64,000 nucleotides of DNA. It comes from Clostridia bacterium (GTDB taxonomy: Bacteria > Bacillota > Clostridia > Christensenellales > Borkfalkiaceae). Under the pieces are notes generated by a model, which searched no databases, was not told where the DNA came from, and saw nothing but the letters and a program-made list of their open reading frames with translations. Location of the stretch: the NCBI GenBank assembly GCA_017471785.1, contig JAFURP010000023.1:43733-107732 (forward strand), read 5' to 3'. Made by a program: the position numbers and the translations under genes. Positions 54,794-64,000 of this stretch are shown piece by piece (the first letter of the stretch is position 1; each line of letters opens with the position of its first letter).

Positions 54794-56969
54794 CGTTGCT
54801 CTCCTTTTTATCCGTCTTTTCTATCTTTTCCATAAACGTATCCCGTTTATTGAAGTTGGCGTATTTCGCCAAAAACTCCTTTCTTCCCTCTACCTTATCG
54901 CCCATCAGCGTAGTGATCATACGCTCCGCTTTCGCCGCGTCCTCTACTGTCACCTGCGTAAGGTTGCGCGTTAAGGGGTTCATCGTCGTTTCCCAAAGCT
55001 GTTCCGCGCTCATTTCGCCAAGACCTTTATAGCGTTGCAGCTGATAGCCCTTACCGATCTTTTCGATCTTTTCGTTCAGCTCCTTATCGTCGTACGCGTA
55101 TTCGACCTTGTCCCCTTTATACACCTTATACAGGGGCGGCATACCGATATACACGTGCCCCGCGTTGACGAGAGGACGCATATAACGGAAGAAAAAGGTA
55201 AGCAAAATACAACGGATATGCATACCGTCTTGGTCGGCATCCGAAAGAATAATGACCTTATGATAATTGATCTTATCCAAATTAAATTCGGGATCGATAC
55301 CTGCGCCGATCGCGCTGATCATGGTACGGATCTCCTCGTTCTCGAGGATTTGAGCGAGCTTTTTCTTTTCCACGTTGAGCGGCTTGCCGCGCAAGGGTAA
55401 GATAGATTGATACTGTCTTACGCGCGCTTGCTTTGCCGTACCGCCTGCCGAATCGCCCTCTACGATGAACATTTCGTTGAGCTCGGGCTTTCTTCCCGAG
55501 CACGCCGCAAGCTTGCCCACGAGATTGAGTCCGTCGATATTTTTCTTTTCGCGAACGGCGTCTCTCGCCGTCTTTTCCGCAATTCTCGATTTCGCCGCGC
55601 CTTGCGCCTTTTTGATGATCTCCTCCATCGTCTTTTTATAGCCGCGGACGTTCTTAAAGGCGTTAAAGCCCTCGATCACCGTGGCTTCGACGGCAGGACG
55701 GGCTTCGGTGTTGCCGAGCTTGGTTTTCGTTTGTCCCTCAAACTGCACGTTTGCCATTTTAATAGAAACGACGACGGATAACCCTTCGCTGAAATCGTTT
55801 CCTTGGAAATTGGGATCTTTATCCTTTAAGAAACCGTTGCTTCTCGCGTACTCGTTGAGCACCCTCGTCAAGCCCGAACGGAACCCCATTTCGTGATAAC
55901 CGCCCTCGGGCGTGGGGATATTGTTGACGAAAGAGAATACGCTCTCCGTATAATCGCCCGTATGCAGTATCGCAAACTCCACTTGGATATCGTTCTTTAC
56001 CGCTTTATAATAGATGGGCTGCGCGTACAGTTTTCTCTTGCCCTCGGTCAAGTCTTTCACGTAATCGGAAATACCGCCGTCGAATTTGAATACGGCGCGA
56101 TAAGGCTCGCTTTCCAACGCGACCTCGTCCACTGCGGCAAAAAGGGATTGCTGCGGCTCGCTCTCCGCGGCTTCTCGTTGTTCTAAAGCTTCTTCCGTTT
56201 CAACGACCTCTCCGTCCCCGTTTTCCGCTTCCTCGTCCGCACCGAGGATCATACGGGTACGACGTGCTTCCGCCATAGAAATACGCTCGTCGATGATGGT
56301 AATTTCCACGCCTCTATTCAAAAACGCAAGCCGTTTTAAGCGTTCCTCTACCGTATCGAGGTCGAACTTCGTTTCCGAAAATACGCGACCGTCCGGCTTA
56401 AAGCGGATATACGAGCCTTGACGGTTGGTGCGTACGCCCGTATCCTCCAAGGGTCCGTCGGGGTCGCCGGAAATGATCTTATTTTTATTTTTACCCGTTC
56501 CGAGATGGGAATGGAAGCCCATTTTATAAATACGTTTATTGCGGTAGACCTCGACCGTCAACCATTCGGAAAGAGCGTTGGTAACGGACGCGCCTACGCC
56601 GTGCAAGCCGCCCGAATATTCGTAATTGCCCTGTCCAAACTTACCGCCTGCGTGCAGCTTCGTAAAAACAAGCTGAACACCCGAAACCTTTTCTTTCGGG
56701 TGTATATCGGTGGGAATACCGCGACCGTTATCCTCTACCGAAGCGCTTCCGTCCTCGTGAAGAATAACCTTTACCTTGTTCGCATAGCCGTTTGCCGCTT
56801 CGTCGATCGCGTTATCCACGATCTCCCAAAGAATGTGATGCAAGCCCTTGACGCCCGTAGACCCGATATACATACCGGGACGCATACGAACGGCGTCAAG
56901 CCCTTCCAAGACCTCCAAATGCCCTGCGTTGTACTCGTCTTTCTTTTCTACTTTCTGTTCCTTTGCCAT
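54780..56969 (-). CDS. parE: Type IIA topoisomerase subunit B (ParE-like)
   Basis: 729 residues from the ATG at 56969 after GAGGATAAA. The GHKL ATPase domain has [17 protein letters not shown] and [13 protein letters not shown]. The TOPRIM domain has [11 protein letters not shown] and [10 protein letters not shown]. An acidic insert of about 50 residues (240-292, rich in Glu) interrupts the transducer domain and is unusual for the family. It is paired with the ParC-like subunit by a 14-nt overlap. A gyrB assignment is possible. Confidence 0.87.
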   Translation of the reverse strand: MAKEQKVEKKDEYNAGHLEVLEGLDAVRMRPGMYIGSTGVKGLHHILWEIVDNAIDEAANGYANKVKVILHEDGSASVEDNGRGIPTDIHPKEKVSGVQLVFTKLHAGGKFGQGNYEYSGGLHGVGASVTNALSEWLTVEVYRNKRIYKMGFHSHLGTGKNKNKIISGDPDGPLEDTGVRTNRQGSYIRFKPDGRVFSETKFDLDTVEERLKRLAFLNRGVEITIIDERISMAEARRTRMILGADEEAENGDGEVVETEEALEQREAAESEPQQSLFAAVDEVALESEPYRAVFKFDGGISDYVKDLTEGKRKLYAQPIYYKAVKNDIQVEFAILHTGDYTESVFSFVNNIPTPEGGYHEMGFRSGLTRVLNEYARSNGFLKDKDPNFQGNDFSEGLSVVVSIKMANVQFEGQTKTKLGNTEARPAVEATVIEGFNAFKNVRGYKKTMEEIIKKAQGAAKSRIAEKTARDAVREKKNIDGLNLVGKLAACSGRKPELNEMFIVEGDSAGGTAKQARVRQYQSILPLRGKPLNVEKKKLAQILENEEIRTMISAIGAGIDPEFNLDKINYHKVIILSDADQDGMHIRCILLTFFFRYMRPLVNAGHVYIGMPPLYKVYKGDKVEYAYDDKELNEKIEKIGKGYQLQRYKGLGEMSAEQLWETTMNPLTRNLTQVTVEDAAKAERMITTLMGDKVEGRKEFLAKYANFNKRDTFMEKIEKTDKKESNDGEI

Positions 56970-56970
56970 T

Positions 56971-57039
56971 TTATCCTCTACTCGTCTTCTTCTTTTCGAC
57001 GATTTTCCTTTTGCGGAATTTTTCGCCAAAATCTTCCAT
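56971..57039 (-). CDS. Possible 22-residue leader peptide before parE
   Basis: An ATG at 57039 opens a 22-codon frame, MEDFGEKFRKRKIVEKKK then TSRG, ending one base before the parE ATG (TAA-A-ATG). Nine of its residues are Lys or Arg. It has no Shine-Dalgarno sequence and starts about 3 nt after the predicted +1, so it would be leaderless. No homology is claimed. Confidence 0.3.
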   Translation of the reverse strand: MEDFGEKFRKRKIVEKKKTSRG

Positions 57040-57048
57040 TTAACTGTT

Positions 57049-57077
57049 ATTATAGCATCTTTTTCAATTTTTTACAA
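57049..57077 (-). promoter_or_regulatory. Promoter of parE-parC
   Basis: TTGTAA (57072-57077), 17 bp, TATAAT (57049-57054). Confidence 0.75.
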
Positions 57078-57095
57078 ACGTTTTGAGCAAAATTT

Positions 57096-57794
57096 TTATT
57101 TCCCGTTCAAACTTTGCAAGATATCGAGAATTTCCGCAAAGCTCATCGCGATATGATCGGGCTTCGCCTTGCCGGTCAACGGCTTGTTGCCGCGGTTGAA
57201 CCATATGCTCTCGATCGCCGCGTCGTTCGCCGCTTTGATATCCGCGGAAAGACTGTCCCCTATCCAAACCGCTCTATCCTTACGAAAATCGGGAATATGC
57301 GAAAGCACGTGATCGGTGTAGAACCTCGACGGCTTGTCCGCGCCGACGAGGTCGGATATGAACGCGTCCTCGATACGCTCCCAAAGCCGCGCCCGTTCAA
57401 AACGGGATCTTTGTATCCAAGCCGTACCGTTGGTCACGATATACACGCGCCCCATCTCGCCTAACTTTTTCAAAAACGCCTCCGCCCCATCAACGAAGAT
57501 CGGGTTCTCCGAAAGAAATTTCAAATAGTACCCGTTGAACGCTGCGCCGTCCGCTTGCACGAATCCAAGCTGCGATAAAAACAACGGGAAACGCCGCTCG
57601 ATCAATTGTTTTCGCGTAAGCTCTTTTCGCTCCAGGCTCTCCCAAAGCCCGTCGTTGCATACCTTGAACGCCGCCGCGTATTCCTCTTTCCACGGCAAAT
57701 CGCTTCGTTTGAACGCAAAACGGAGCGCCAGCGAGGAGGCGCCGTGAAAATCGAGTACGGTATCGTCGGCGTCCACTAAAAATATATCCTTCAT
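57096..57794 (-). CDS. YjjG-family HAD pyrimidine nucleotidase
   Basis: 232 residues. Motif I is DADDTVLDFHGAS, motif II VTNGT, motif III lysine is in DKPSRFY, and motif IV is WIGDSLSADIKAA. The C1 cap and size match YjjG/YfnB-type 5'-nucleotidases, which clean up unusual pyrimidine nucleotides. Its start overlaps the helD end by 4 nt. Confidence 0.88.
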   Translation of the reverse strand: MKDIFLVDADDTVLDFHGASSLALRFAFKRSDLPWKEEYAAAFKVCNDGLWESLERKELTRKQLIERRFPLFLSQLGFVQADGAAFNGYYLKFLSENPIFVDGAEAFLKKLGEMGRVYIVTNGTAWIQRSRFERARLWERIEDAFISDLVGADKPSRFYTDHVLSHIPDFRKDRAVWIGDSLSADIKAANDAAIESIWFNRGNKPLTGKAKPDHIAMSFAEILDILQSLNGK

Positions 57795-60193
57795 AGCTTC
57801 TCCTTCGCGCGGACGATCGCAAGCTCTTTTAGCGCGCGCGTATACGCAATATATAATTCGCTGTCCGATAATCCGTCGGGTACGACGACAACCGAGGTGA
57901 ATTCCAAGCCCTTGCTTTCATATACGGACATAATATTGATCTTCGTGCGGGAAACCGTACCCTTTTGCGTTAGATCGTTGTACGATTTCCGCAGGTATTT
58001 CTCTTTATTTTCCTCCGAGCAAATGATTGCCTTCAAGCCCTTTTTATCCTTAAAAAAGCCGTTGATCTGCCGAGGAAGCAGGTATTCCACCTGCGGCCCG
58101 TCAAAGCCTATGGGCTGCATATCCAACGATAGCTCTTGCGCCACGAAATCCACGATTTGATTGGTATTACGGTAGTTTTGATTAAGCCCGTAAATTTCGA
58201 AATCGGGAAACGCTTCCGTCCAATCCCGTACGCCCCGCCAAGGGGTTACGTTTTGCGCGATATCCCCAAAAACGTTAAACGCCGCTTTTTTATTGATCCT
58301 GCGAAGCAAGGCGTACTCGCTTGCGGAAATATCCTGCGCTTCGTCTACGAATACGTAGGAATACACAGGCGAAAGCCTGTCGGTGATCCCCGCGCAAACG
58401 GTACAAAGCGCGTAGGCGTCCGAGCGGTACATTTTTTTGGAGGTCATACCGTATTTCAGCTTATATTTTTTGACCGTTTCTCGATAAAAATAGCGCGCGA
58501 TATCGATAAAGCCGTTGCCGCTACCCAACTCGCAAAATTCCTTTTCACCCCGTAAAAAGGTGTAAAATTCGGAAAACGCCGTACTCCGCTCACCGATCAC
58601 GCGTACCTTTTGGGATATTTTTTCGATCTCTTGAACGATCTCTTTCCTCCTTGCGATGCGGTCGGCGTACGTGTAGATCTCTACGCCACCCACCCTTTGG
58701 CGGAAGCGTTGCAGATCGAAAATTTCCTTTTGCAAAGAGATCCGCAGCTCCTCCAAGGACGCCTCCCCCTCTTGCACGATACGCTCTACGTTCCGTACGA
58801 AAAAGCTCGCGCTTTTATAAAAAGAGGTCATATGCCGATAGAAATAATCGGGCGATTTCGCGTTTTCGCTTTTGAGCGTACCGTCGAGGAAATCCTGCAT
58901 ATCCAAAACGCAATTCATCAGCTCGCGGAACGGTTTTGTATAATACAAGCCGCCCTCTTTGCGTTCCTTGATCTCGCCGAGCACCGCCCGACGGACGCGC
59001 ATAGAGGCGTTTTTGATGCCCTCGTAAGCGAGCAGCTGTATTTCGCAGTCGCTTAAAATATCGGCGATAAATTCTTTACATTCCGCCCCCGTGAACAGTC
59101 CGTACAAATCGTCGAACACCTTATCCAACCGCTTTTGCACGTCGGCTACGAATTTCGGGGAATAGACGTAGCTTAAATATTCGGCGGATTCTTTTTGCGA
59201 CAAGTCGATCTTATCGCTGATATCGATCTTTTCGTTTTTAAGCACCTGCAAAAAATAATCGTAGGCGGTAATCGTCTTGACCCGTTCGAGCTGTAAGATT
59301 TCCGCCAGCTCGTCGATAAACGCGTTAAAGGAATTGCTGGGCGTGATCACAAGTACGTCGCGCGGCTTGATCTCCTCGTTATTATACATCAAATAACTCA
59401 GTCTATGCAACATAACCATCGTCTTACCGCTACCGGCACAGCCCTGTAAAACGAAATTACTCGCTTCGGGGCGGGTGATGATCTCGTACTGCTTTTCCTG
59501 AATCGTTTCGATTATGTCTTTGACCGCCGCTTCCTCTTTGCGGTTTTTGATAATTTCGCGAAGATACGGATCGAGGACGTTTTCCTCGTCCCTGTCGGCG
59601 ATCTCCTCGGTCGTCAAATAATCCTTTAAGGAAAGATATTCGTTCTTAAAATCGAGCACCTTGCCGTTTTTCGTGCGAAGGGCGCGACGAAGCACCGTTT
59701 TATATTCGTATTCGTTGATCTTAAAAGCGGAGCAGCTCTTTTGATAATACCGTCTTGCCAAAGGCGCTCGCCAATCGACGATCTCGAGCTTTATATCCCC
59801 TTTTTTACCGATATAATAGCTGTTATAGCCCTCGATATTATCCACGAGATCCATACGCGCAAAATACGGCTCGTCGAAAAACGGGCGGTAGGCGTCGCGC
59901 TTTTCCTCGTGGCGTTTTATCTCCTCCAAAAGCGCGCGGATCTTGCGATAGTTTTCCGCCGCGTTATCCTCCTCCCTTTCCAAACGGGCGATCTCCGCCT
60001 TTACTTGCTTGATCGCCGTTTCGTGCGGACGAATACGGACGATACGCAAAGTGTGCATTACCGCCTGCATATGCTCCGCCTCGTAAACGCGCTGTTGCTC
60101 GTCGTCGAGGAGGGATAAAAACCATGCGTGGTCGCCCGATTTTTTCGGGTCTAACAACGCTATCCGTTTTTCGCGAGGATTCTTTTCCGACAT
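57791..60193 (-). CDS. helD: HelD-type UvrD-like ATPase
   Basis: 800 residues. A long N-terminal coiled coil (about 30-105) precedes Walker A GCAGSGKT (251-258), then VFVDEAQDIS and a C-terminal motif region with VSRTKINIMSVYESKGLE (parts VSRTK and YESKGLE). HelD uses ATP to free RNA polymerase from stalled or idle complexes in Gram-positive bacteria. AGGAG lies 6 nt before the ATG. It is co-transcribed with the YjjG-like gene. Confidence 0.9.
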   Translation of the reverse strand: MSEKNPREKRIALLDPKKSGDHAWFLSLLDDEQQRVYEAEHMQAVMHTLRIVRIRPHETAIKQVKAEIARLEREEDNAAENYRKIRALLEEIKRHEEKRDAYRPFFDEPYFARMDLVDNIEGYNSYYIGKKGDIKLEIVDWRAPLARRYYQKSCSAFKINEYEYKTVLRRALRTKNGKVLDFKNEYLSLKDYLTTEEIADRDEENVLDPYLREIIKNRKEEAAVKDIIETIQEKQYEIITRPEASNFVLQGCAGSGKTMVMLHRLSYLMYNNEEIKPRDVLVITPSNSFNAFIDELAEILQLERVKTITAYDYFLQVLKNEKIDISDKIDLSQKESAEYLSYVYSPKFVADVQKRLDKVFDDLYGLFTGAECKEFIADILSDCEIQLLAYEGIKNASMRVRRAVLGEIKERKEGGLYYTKPFRELMNCVLDMQDFLDGTLKSENAKSPDYFYRHMTSFYKSASFFVRNVERIVQEGEASLEELRISLQKEIFDLQRFRQRVGGVEIYTYADRIARRKEIVQEIEKISQKVRVIGERSTAFSEFYTFLRGEKEFCELGSGNGFIDIARYFYRETVKKYKLKYGMTSKKMYRSDAYALCTVCAGITDRLSPVYSYVFVDEAQDISASEYALLRRINKKAAFNVFGDIAQNVTPWRGVRDWTEAFPDFEIYGLNQNYRNTNQIVDFVAQELSLDMQPIGFDGPQVEYLLPRQINGFFKDKKGLKAIICSEENKEKYLRKSYNDLTQKGTVSRTKINIMSVYESKGLEFTSVVVVPDGLSDSELYIAYTRALKELAIVRAKEKL

Positions 60194-60227
60194 ATACGAC
60201 TCCTATCGAAAAGTATCATTATTTTTA

Positions 60228-60256
60228 ATAATAACATATTTTTCCGAAAAATGAAA
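60228..60256 (-). promoter_or_regulatory. Possible promoter of helD
   Basis: TTTCAT (60251-60256), 17 bp, TATTAT (60228-60233); moderate match. Confidence 0.45.
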
Positions 60257-60301
60257 GGGTTTGACGGAAAATTTTTGAAATTTTTTCCTGCTTTATTCGA
60301 C

Positions 60302-60338
60302 AAAAACGCCCTGCGAGGCGTTCTCGCAAGGCGTTTTT
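60302..60338 (-). terminator. Terminator after argS
   Basis: Long stem between 60302-60317 and 60323-60338 (one mismatch), 5-nt loop, with T residues at the 3' side on the minus strand. Confidence 0.9.
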
Positions 60339-60340
60339 GA

Positions 60341-62026
60341 TTACATTTTTTCGGGAATACCGATACCGAGAAGCGCAAACGCGTTTTTAAGCGCTTGCAG
60401 GGTGGCGTTCGTGAGCGCCAGACGGAAATTCTTCGTCCTTTCGTCCTCCGCCGCAAGGATCTTGCAATCGAAGTAGAATTTATTGAACTTTTGCGCTACG
60501 TCCACCGCGTAACGGGCGATAAAGGACGGCTCGTATTTTTCCGCCGCCGCGCGTACCGTTTCGGGGAATACGGACAGCGATTTCACAAGCTCTATCTCCT
60601 CCGCCGTAAGGGTCGGGAGCTCAAAGCTCGTAGGCACGCCGCCCTTTTGCAATACGGAGTTGGCACGCGCACAGGTATATTGCACGTAAACGCTCGTTTC
60701 GCCGTCGAAATTGAGTACTTTATCGTACGAGAAAACGATATCCTTGATCTTGTTGTTATAGAGCGCGCCGAAGATGACGGCGCCTACGCCCACCTTTTGC
60801 GCTACGCCCATTTTATCGTCGAGGTTAGGGTTCTTTTCGTCAATGATCGTATACGCTTTTTCGATGCATTTGCCGATCACGTCCTCCAAGAATACGACGT
60901 TCCCCTTTCTCGTGGACATCGTGCCCTCTTCCAGCGAAACCATACCGTACGCTACGTGCACGAGGTCTTTCGACCATTCCTTGCCCATAAGCTCGAGCAC
61001 CTTAAAGAACTGCTTGAAATGCAAATTCTGCTGATAAGCAACGACGTATAAGCATTTATCGAAATCGTATTCCTTTTTACGGTACGCCGCAGCCGCCATA
61101 TCGCGCGTGGCGTAAAGGGAGCTGCCGTCCGATTTCAAAATAATGCAAGGCGGCATACCGTATTCCTCCAGATCGACCACCTGCGCGCCGCGGCTTTCGG
61201 TGAGCAAGCCCTTTTGGATAAGCTCGTCCACGATCGGCTGCATCTTATCCGAATAGAAGCTTTCGCCTGCGTAGGAATCGAAGTGGATATCGAGCATATC
61301 GTAGATCTTTTGCACGTCCTTGAGCGTGAGCGCCTTAAACCATTTGAAAAGCTCCAAACATTCCTCGTCGCCCGTTTCTATCCTCTTAAAATACGCGCGT
61401 GCTTCATCGTCGTATTCGGGGTGATCCTCCGCTTCTTGGTGAAAACGCACGTACAGCTCGTTCAAGGCGCGGATACCGCCCTTTTCCACCGTTTCCTTAT
61501 CCCCCCAACGCTTATACGCGGAGATGAGCTTACCGAACTGCGTGCCGTAATCGCCGAGATGGTTGATACCAACCGTTTTATAACCGAGATAGTTAAAAAT
61601 ACGGTAGAGCGCGCCGCCGAGTACCGTCGTGGACAAATGCCCGATATGGAAAGGCTTGGCGATATTGATAGACGAATAGTCGATACAGATCGTTTTGCCT
61701 TTCCCCTCTTCCCCGGCGCCGAAGCGATCCTTTTCGGAAAGGATCTTGTCCAACGTAGCGCGGACGAAGCCGTTCTTATTGATCTTAAAGTTAAGATAGC
61801 CGTTTACCGCGGAAATTTCACTTACGATCTCGTCGGGCGCAAGCGCGTTCTTCAATTCCTCCGCGATCATTACGGGGCTTTTGCGTAAGATTTTCGCAAG
61901 CTTAAAGCAGGGAAGCGCGTAATCTCCCATTTCCGTATTGGGAGGTAAAGCGATCAACTCGTATATCTCGTCCGTGCCTACGCCCTCTACTTTGATCTTT
62001 TCGGCAATATACTTTTTATAATCCAT
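60341..62026 (-). CDS. argS: Arginyl-tRNA synthetase
   Basis: Class I synthetase of 561 residues charging tRNA-Arg. It has an N-terminal additional domain, HIGH motif in PFHIGHLSTT, the MSTRKG motif in place of KMSKS, and the C-terminal anticodon-binding helical domain with an end typical of the family. The ATG at 62026 is chosen for AGGTG upstream. It is monocistronic, with its own promoter and terminator. Confidence 0.97.
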   Translation of the reverse strand: MDYKKYIAEKIKVEGVGTDEIYELIALPPNTEMGDYALPCFKLAKILRKSPVMIAEELKNALAPDEIVSEISAVNGYLNFKINKNGFVRATLDKILSEKDRFGAGEEGKGKTICIDYSSINIAKPFHIGHLSTTVLGGALYRIFNYLGYKTVGINHLGDYGTQFGKLISAYKRWGDKETVEKGGIRALNELYVRFHQEAEDHPEYDDEARAYFKRIETGDEECLELFKWFKALTLKDVQKIYDMLDIHFDSYAGESFYSDKMQPIVDELIQKGLLTESRGAQVVDLEEYGMPPCIILKSDGSSLYATRDMAAAAYRKKEYDFDKCLYVVAYQQNLHFKQFFKVLELMGKEWSKDLVHVAYGMVSLEEGTMSTRKGNVVFLEDVIGKCIEKAYTIIDEKNPNLDDKMGVAQKVGVGAVIFGALYNNKIKDIVFSYDKVLNFDGETSVYVQYTCARANSVLQKGGVPTSFELPTLTAEEIELVKSLSVFPETVRAAAEKYEPSFIARYAVDVAQKFNKFYFDCKILAAEDERTKNFRLALTNATLQALKNAFALLGIGIPEKM

Positions 62027-62067
62027 AATGCACCTATTTTTTCGCTTTTTCGATTTTTTCTTAAATA

Positions 62068-62096
62068 ATATTAACACATTTTTCAAAATAGGTCAA
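62068..62096 (-). promoter_or_regulatory. Promoter of argS
   Basis: TTGACC (62091-62096), 17 bp, TAATAT (62068-62073). It is back to back with the ychF promoter; the two -35 hexamers are 7 bp apart. Confidence 0.75.
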
Positions 62097-62103
62097 GTTT
62101 GAT

Positions 62104-62132
62104 TTGCCAAATTTTGAATTTTATATTATAAT
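62104..62132 (+). promoter_or_regulatory. Promoter of ychF
   Basis: TTGCCA (62104-62109), 17 bp, TATAAT (62127-62132). AAAGGAAG precedes the ATG at 62172. Confidence 0.8.
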
Positions 62133-62171
62133 ATATGAGAAATTTTTCAAATTAAAGGAAGTATTAATCGT

Positions 62172-63287
62172 ATGAAACTCGGTGTAGTCGGTTTACCCAA
62201 CGTAGGAAAATCCACCCTTTTTAACGCTATCACGCACGCGGGCGCGGAATGTGCAAATTATCCGTTTTGCACGATCGAGCCGAACGTAGGCGTCGTCGCC
62301 GTACCCGACGAGCGTTTGGATAAGCTTGCGGCGCTTTACAACAGTAAGAAGATCACCCCTGCCGTGATCGAATTCGTCGATATCGCAGGGCTCGTAAAAG
62401 GCGCTTCCAAGGGCGAGGGCTTGGGCAATAAATTCCTTTCGCATATCCGCGAGGTAGACGCGATCGTACACGTCGTTCGTTGCTTCGAGGACGCGAACAT
62501 CACCCACGTCGATAATAAGATCGACCCGATCACGGATATCGAAACCATCAATTTAGAGCTCGTTTTATCGGATATGGAAGCGGTGCAAAACCGTATGAAT
62601 AAAGTCAAGGTACAAGCCCGTGGCGGCGCGGACAAAAAGGCACAGGAGGAATACGCGTTCCTCGAACGGCTTTACGCGCATTTGGAAAGCGAAAAGCCGG
62701 CGCGCAATTTCCCCTTCCAAGAGGGTGAAGCGGAGTTTATGAAAAACTGCTTCCTCTTGACGATCAAGCCCGTTATTTACGCCGCGAACATCAAAGAGGA
62801 CGATATGGGCAAGGACGAAAGCGCTCTCCCCTTCGTTTGCAAGGTAAAAGATTTTGCCGCGACCGAGGGTGCGGAAGTGCTCGTCATTTGCGCGAAAACG
62901 GAGGAAGAGCTTTCGCAAATGGAGCCTGACGACAAAGCGATCTTTATGGAAGAATTCGGGCTCGGTGAAAGCGGCTTGGATAGATTGATCAAAAAATCCT
63001 ACGCTCTGTTGGGACTTATTTCCTATCTTACGGCAGGCGAAAAGGAAACGCGCGCTTGGACGATCGTAAAAGGCACGAAAGCACCGCAGGCGGCAGGCAA
63101 GATCCACACCGATTTCGAAAAGGGCTTTATCCGCGCCGACGTCGTAAATTGGGAAATTTTGTTGGAGCTCGGCTCGATCGCCGCCGCAAAGGAAAAGGGC
63201 AAGGTCCGCTCCGAGGGCAAGGAATATATTATGCAGGACGGCGACGTCGTAGAATACTATTTCAACGTTTCCAAGAGCAATAAATAA
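62172..63287 (+). CDS. ychF: Obg-like ATPase YchF
   Basis: 371-residue P-loop protein that binds ribosomes and prefers ATP. It has G1 [10 protein letters not shown]3 [17 protein letters not shown], the coiled-coil insertion (about 130-200) and the C-terminal TGS domain (about 280-365). The G4 position lacks NKxD, reading VIYAANIKE, as in all YchF proteins. It is monocistronic and divergent from argS. Confidence 0.97.
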   Translation: MKLGVVGLPNVGKSTLFNAITHAGAECANYPFCTIEPNVGVVAVPDERLDKLAALYNSKKITPAVIEFVDIAGLVKGASKGEGLGNKFLSHIREVDAIVHVVRCFEDANITHVDNKIDPITDIETINLELVLSDMEAVQNRMNKVKVQARGGADKKAQEEYAFLERLYAHLESEKPARNFPFQEGEAEFMKNCFLLTIKPVIYAANIKEDDMGKDESALPFVCKVKDFAATEGAEVLVICAKTEEELSQMEPDDKAIFMEEFGLGESGLDRLIKKSYALLGLISYLTAGEKETRAWTIVKGTKAPQAAGKIHTDFEKGFIRADVVNWEILLELGSIAAAKEKGKVRSEGKEYIMQDGDVVEYYFNVSKSNK

Positions 63288-63291
63288 GAAA

Positions 63292-63327
63292 ATCCCCTCC
63301 GAACGAATATTCGGAGGGGTCGGTTTT
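63292..63327 (+). terminator. Terminator after ychF
   Basis: CCCCTCCGA/TCGGAGGGG stem (63294-63302 with 63311-63319) followed by CGGTTTTT. It lies between convergent ychF and the C_GCAxxG_C_C gene. Confidence 0.85.
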
Positions 63328-63785
63328 TATAACGAGCCTTGTTCCCGTAAGTAGCTTTCCAAAATTTCCGCGGCGCAATACACGAGCTCGCTACACGGAC
63401 GTTTTTTATAGTATTCCGCCGTGCGCGCTTCCGCTTCGCCGCCGACGGTCACTTTCAAATTCGCGCCCGTAAGAAGCTCGTTGCAAATCAGGCTACCGTT
63501 CGCTTCTTCGAATTTAGCGCACAGCGCGCGCGTGCGTTCGTAAGTCTTTTTCTTGTTTTCGGGCGTGTTTTCCGCGCTTGCAAGTAATAATCCCGCGATC
63601 ATCGCCATACCGCTCACCGCACCGCAGGTCAAACGGAGCCGCCCCAAGCCGCCCCCAAAGGGCAAGGTCATTTTGGAAAGCGTTTCCTCGTCCAACTCAA
63701 CGAGATCGGAAAAAGCGAGCGCGACCGCTTGCGAGCAAGCGTAACCTTGGTTAAAATATTCTTTTGCTTTTTCAGCTCTTGACAT
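63327..63785 (-). CDS. C_GCAxxG_C_C family (putative redox) protein
   Basis: 152 residues with the family's spaced cysteine pattern: YACSQAV, GLGRLRLTCGAVSGM, a central cysteine pair, and KRPCSELV near the end. The family is thought to handle redox or metal chemistry and often lies near redox genes; no such partner is visible here. Its start codon overlaps the -35 of the divergent phosphopantetheinyl transferase gene. Confidence 0.9.
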   Translation of the reverse strand: MSRAEKAKEYFNQGYACSQAVALAFSDLVELDEETLSKMTLPFGGGLGRLRLTCGAVSGMAMIAGLLLASAENTPENKKKTYERTRALCAKFEEANGSLICNELLTGANLKVTVGGEAEARTAEYYKKRPCSELVYCAAEILESYLREQGSL

Positions 63786-63807
63786 TTTTTTATTCTCCTG
63801 TTATAAT
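63779..63807 (+). promoter_or_regulatory. Promoter of the phosphopantetheinyl transferase gene
   Basis: Consensus TTGACA (63779-63784), 17 bp, TATAAT (63802-63807). Predicted +1 near 63814, only about 5 nt before the ATG. Confidence 0.85.
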
Positions 63808-63818
63808 AGGTATCGTAT

Positions 63819-64000
63819 ATGGAAAAAATATTCTATGCAAGGCGTTCCGATCATAGGAACTCGGAAAACGCGGTGCAAAAAATTTTAGCCGAATATTTCG
63901 ACGTCGAAAACGCGGCGATACTGCGTACGGAAAATGGAAAACCGTATTTGGAAAAGGGCAAAGATATTCCCCTCTTTTTTTCCGTTTCGCATACCAAAGA
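63819..64000 (+). CDS. 4'-phosphopantetheinyl transferase superfamily protein (partial, cut by window edge)
   Basis: The first 60 residues are present. A GKPYLEKGKDIPLFFSVSHT segment (key parts GKPYL and FSVSHT) is the N-terminal motif of Sfp/AcpT-type transferases, which attach phosphopantetheine to carrier proteins such as AcpP. No Shine-Dalgarno sequence fits before the ATG given the predicted transcript start. The magnesium-binding and C-terminal halves are outside the window. Confidence 0.83.
   Translation, partial: MEKIFYARRSDHRNSENAVQKILAEYFDVENAAILRTENGKPYLEKGKDIPLFFSVSHTK

Noticed and set aside
52328..56969. Labelling the topoisomerase pair gyrBA
   Set aside because: The A subunit has no GyrA box and reads [10 protein letters not shown] and [14 protein letters not shown], closer to ParC; gyrase is still possible.

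Overview
The window comes from a low-to-mid GC, anaerobic, spore-forming Firmicute of the class Clostridia. The evidence is a Spo0A homologue, SpoIIID, oxygen-sensitive class III ribonucleotide reductase (NrdD/NrdG), HPr kinase, acetate kinase/phosphotransacetylase, MutS2, TmcAL and the rimO-pgsA-cinA-recA order typical of the group. A gut or other anoxic-habitat lineage is likely, but the genus cannot be read from the sequence. No rRNA, insertion sequence, prophage or CRISPR array was seen. Coding is dense and about 85% of genes lie on the minus strand.

Layout from left to right (minus strand unless stated). (1) 1-3708 is a rimO-pgsA-cinA-recA operon, recA being cut by the edge. (2) 3794-8432 holds ftsK/spoIIIE and murC. 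(3) 8478-10285 is a two-gene ABC exporter with a palindrome on its promoter. (4) 10390-12529 is a sugar-kinase-like gene divergent from an AraC-type regulator (+). (5) 12565-18214 is a seven-gene operon: dCMP deaminase, cyclophilin and purB, followed by an HPr-kinase-like protein, a PqqD-like protein, an S24/S26 peptidase and an ABC exporter. (6) 18434-20377 (+) is groES-groEL. (7) 20456-23342 holds spo0A, an ABC-F ATPase and acpP. (8) 23439-36980 is one long run, uvrC-HAD-hprK-U32-mutS2-polysaccharide deacetylase-M16-UDG-like-alkD-tex, full of DNA repair genes. (9) 37099-39966 holds arsR and the copper ATPase copA with an in-frame copZ. (10) 40150-44354 holds DUF177-rpmF, pta-ackA and tmcAL (+). 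(11) 44496-48111 holds tRNA-Thr(CGT), a SPOR-like membrane protein, and nrdD-nrdG under probable NrdR boxes. (12) 48499-52264 holds a divergent rho, an MBL hydrolase, DUF1934, tyrA and spoIIID. (13) 52328-56969 is a parE-parC type II topoisomerase pair. (14) 57096-64000 holds helD-yjjG, argS, ychF (+), a C_GCAxxG_C_C protein and a phosphopantetheinyl transferase (+, cut by the edge).

The most notable points are as follows. Spo0A has glycine where the phosphorylated aspartate should be, plus an altered acidic pocket. A PqqD/HPr-kinase-like/S26-peptidase/exporter cassette resembles a peptide-modification system without a precursor or cyclase, and sits inside a purine operon. A copZ with its own ribosome-binding site is fused in frame to copA. 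An ABC-F protein and a Rho homologue carry coherent losses of key residues. Two promoters resemble the sporulation factor sigma-E, and two evenly spaced pairs of NrdR-like boxes lie upstream of nrdD. Promoters were called by eye as hexamers with 16-17 bp spacing; many are near-consensus. Family assignments rest on motifs read directly, not on database searches.
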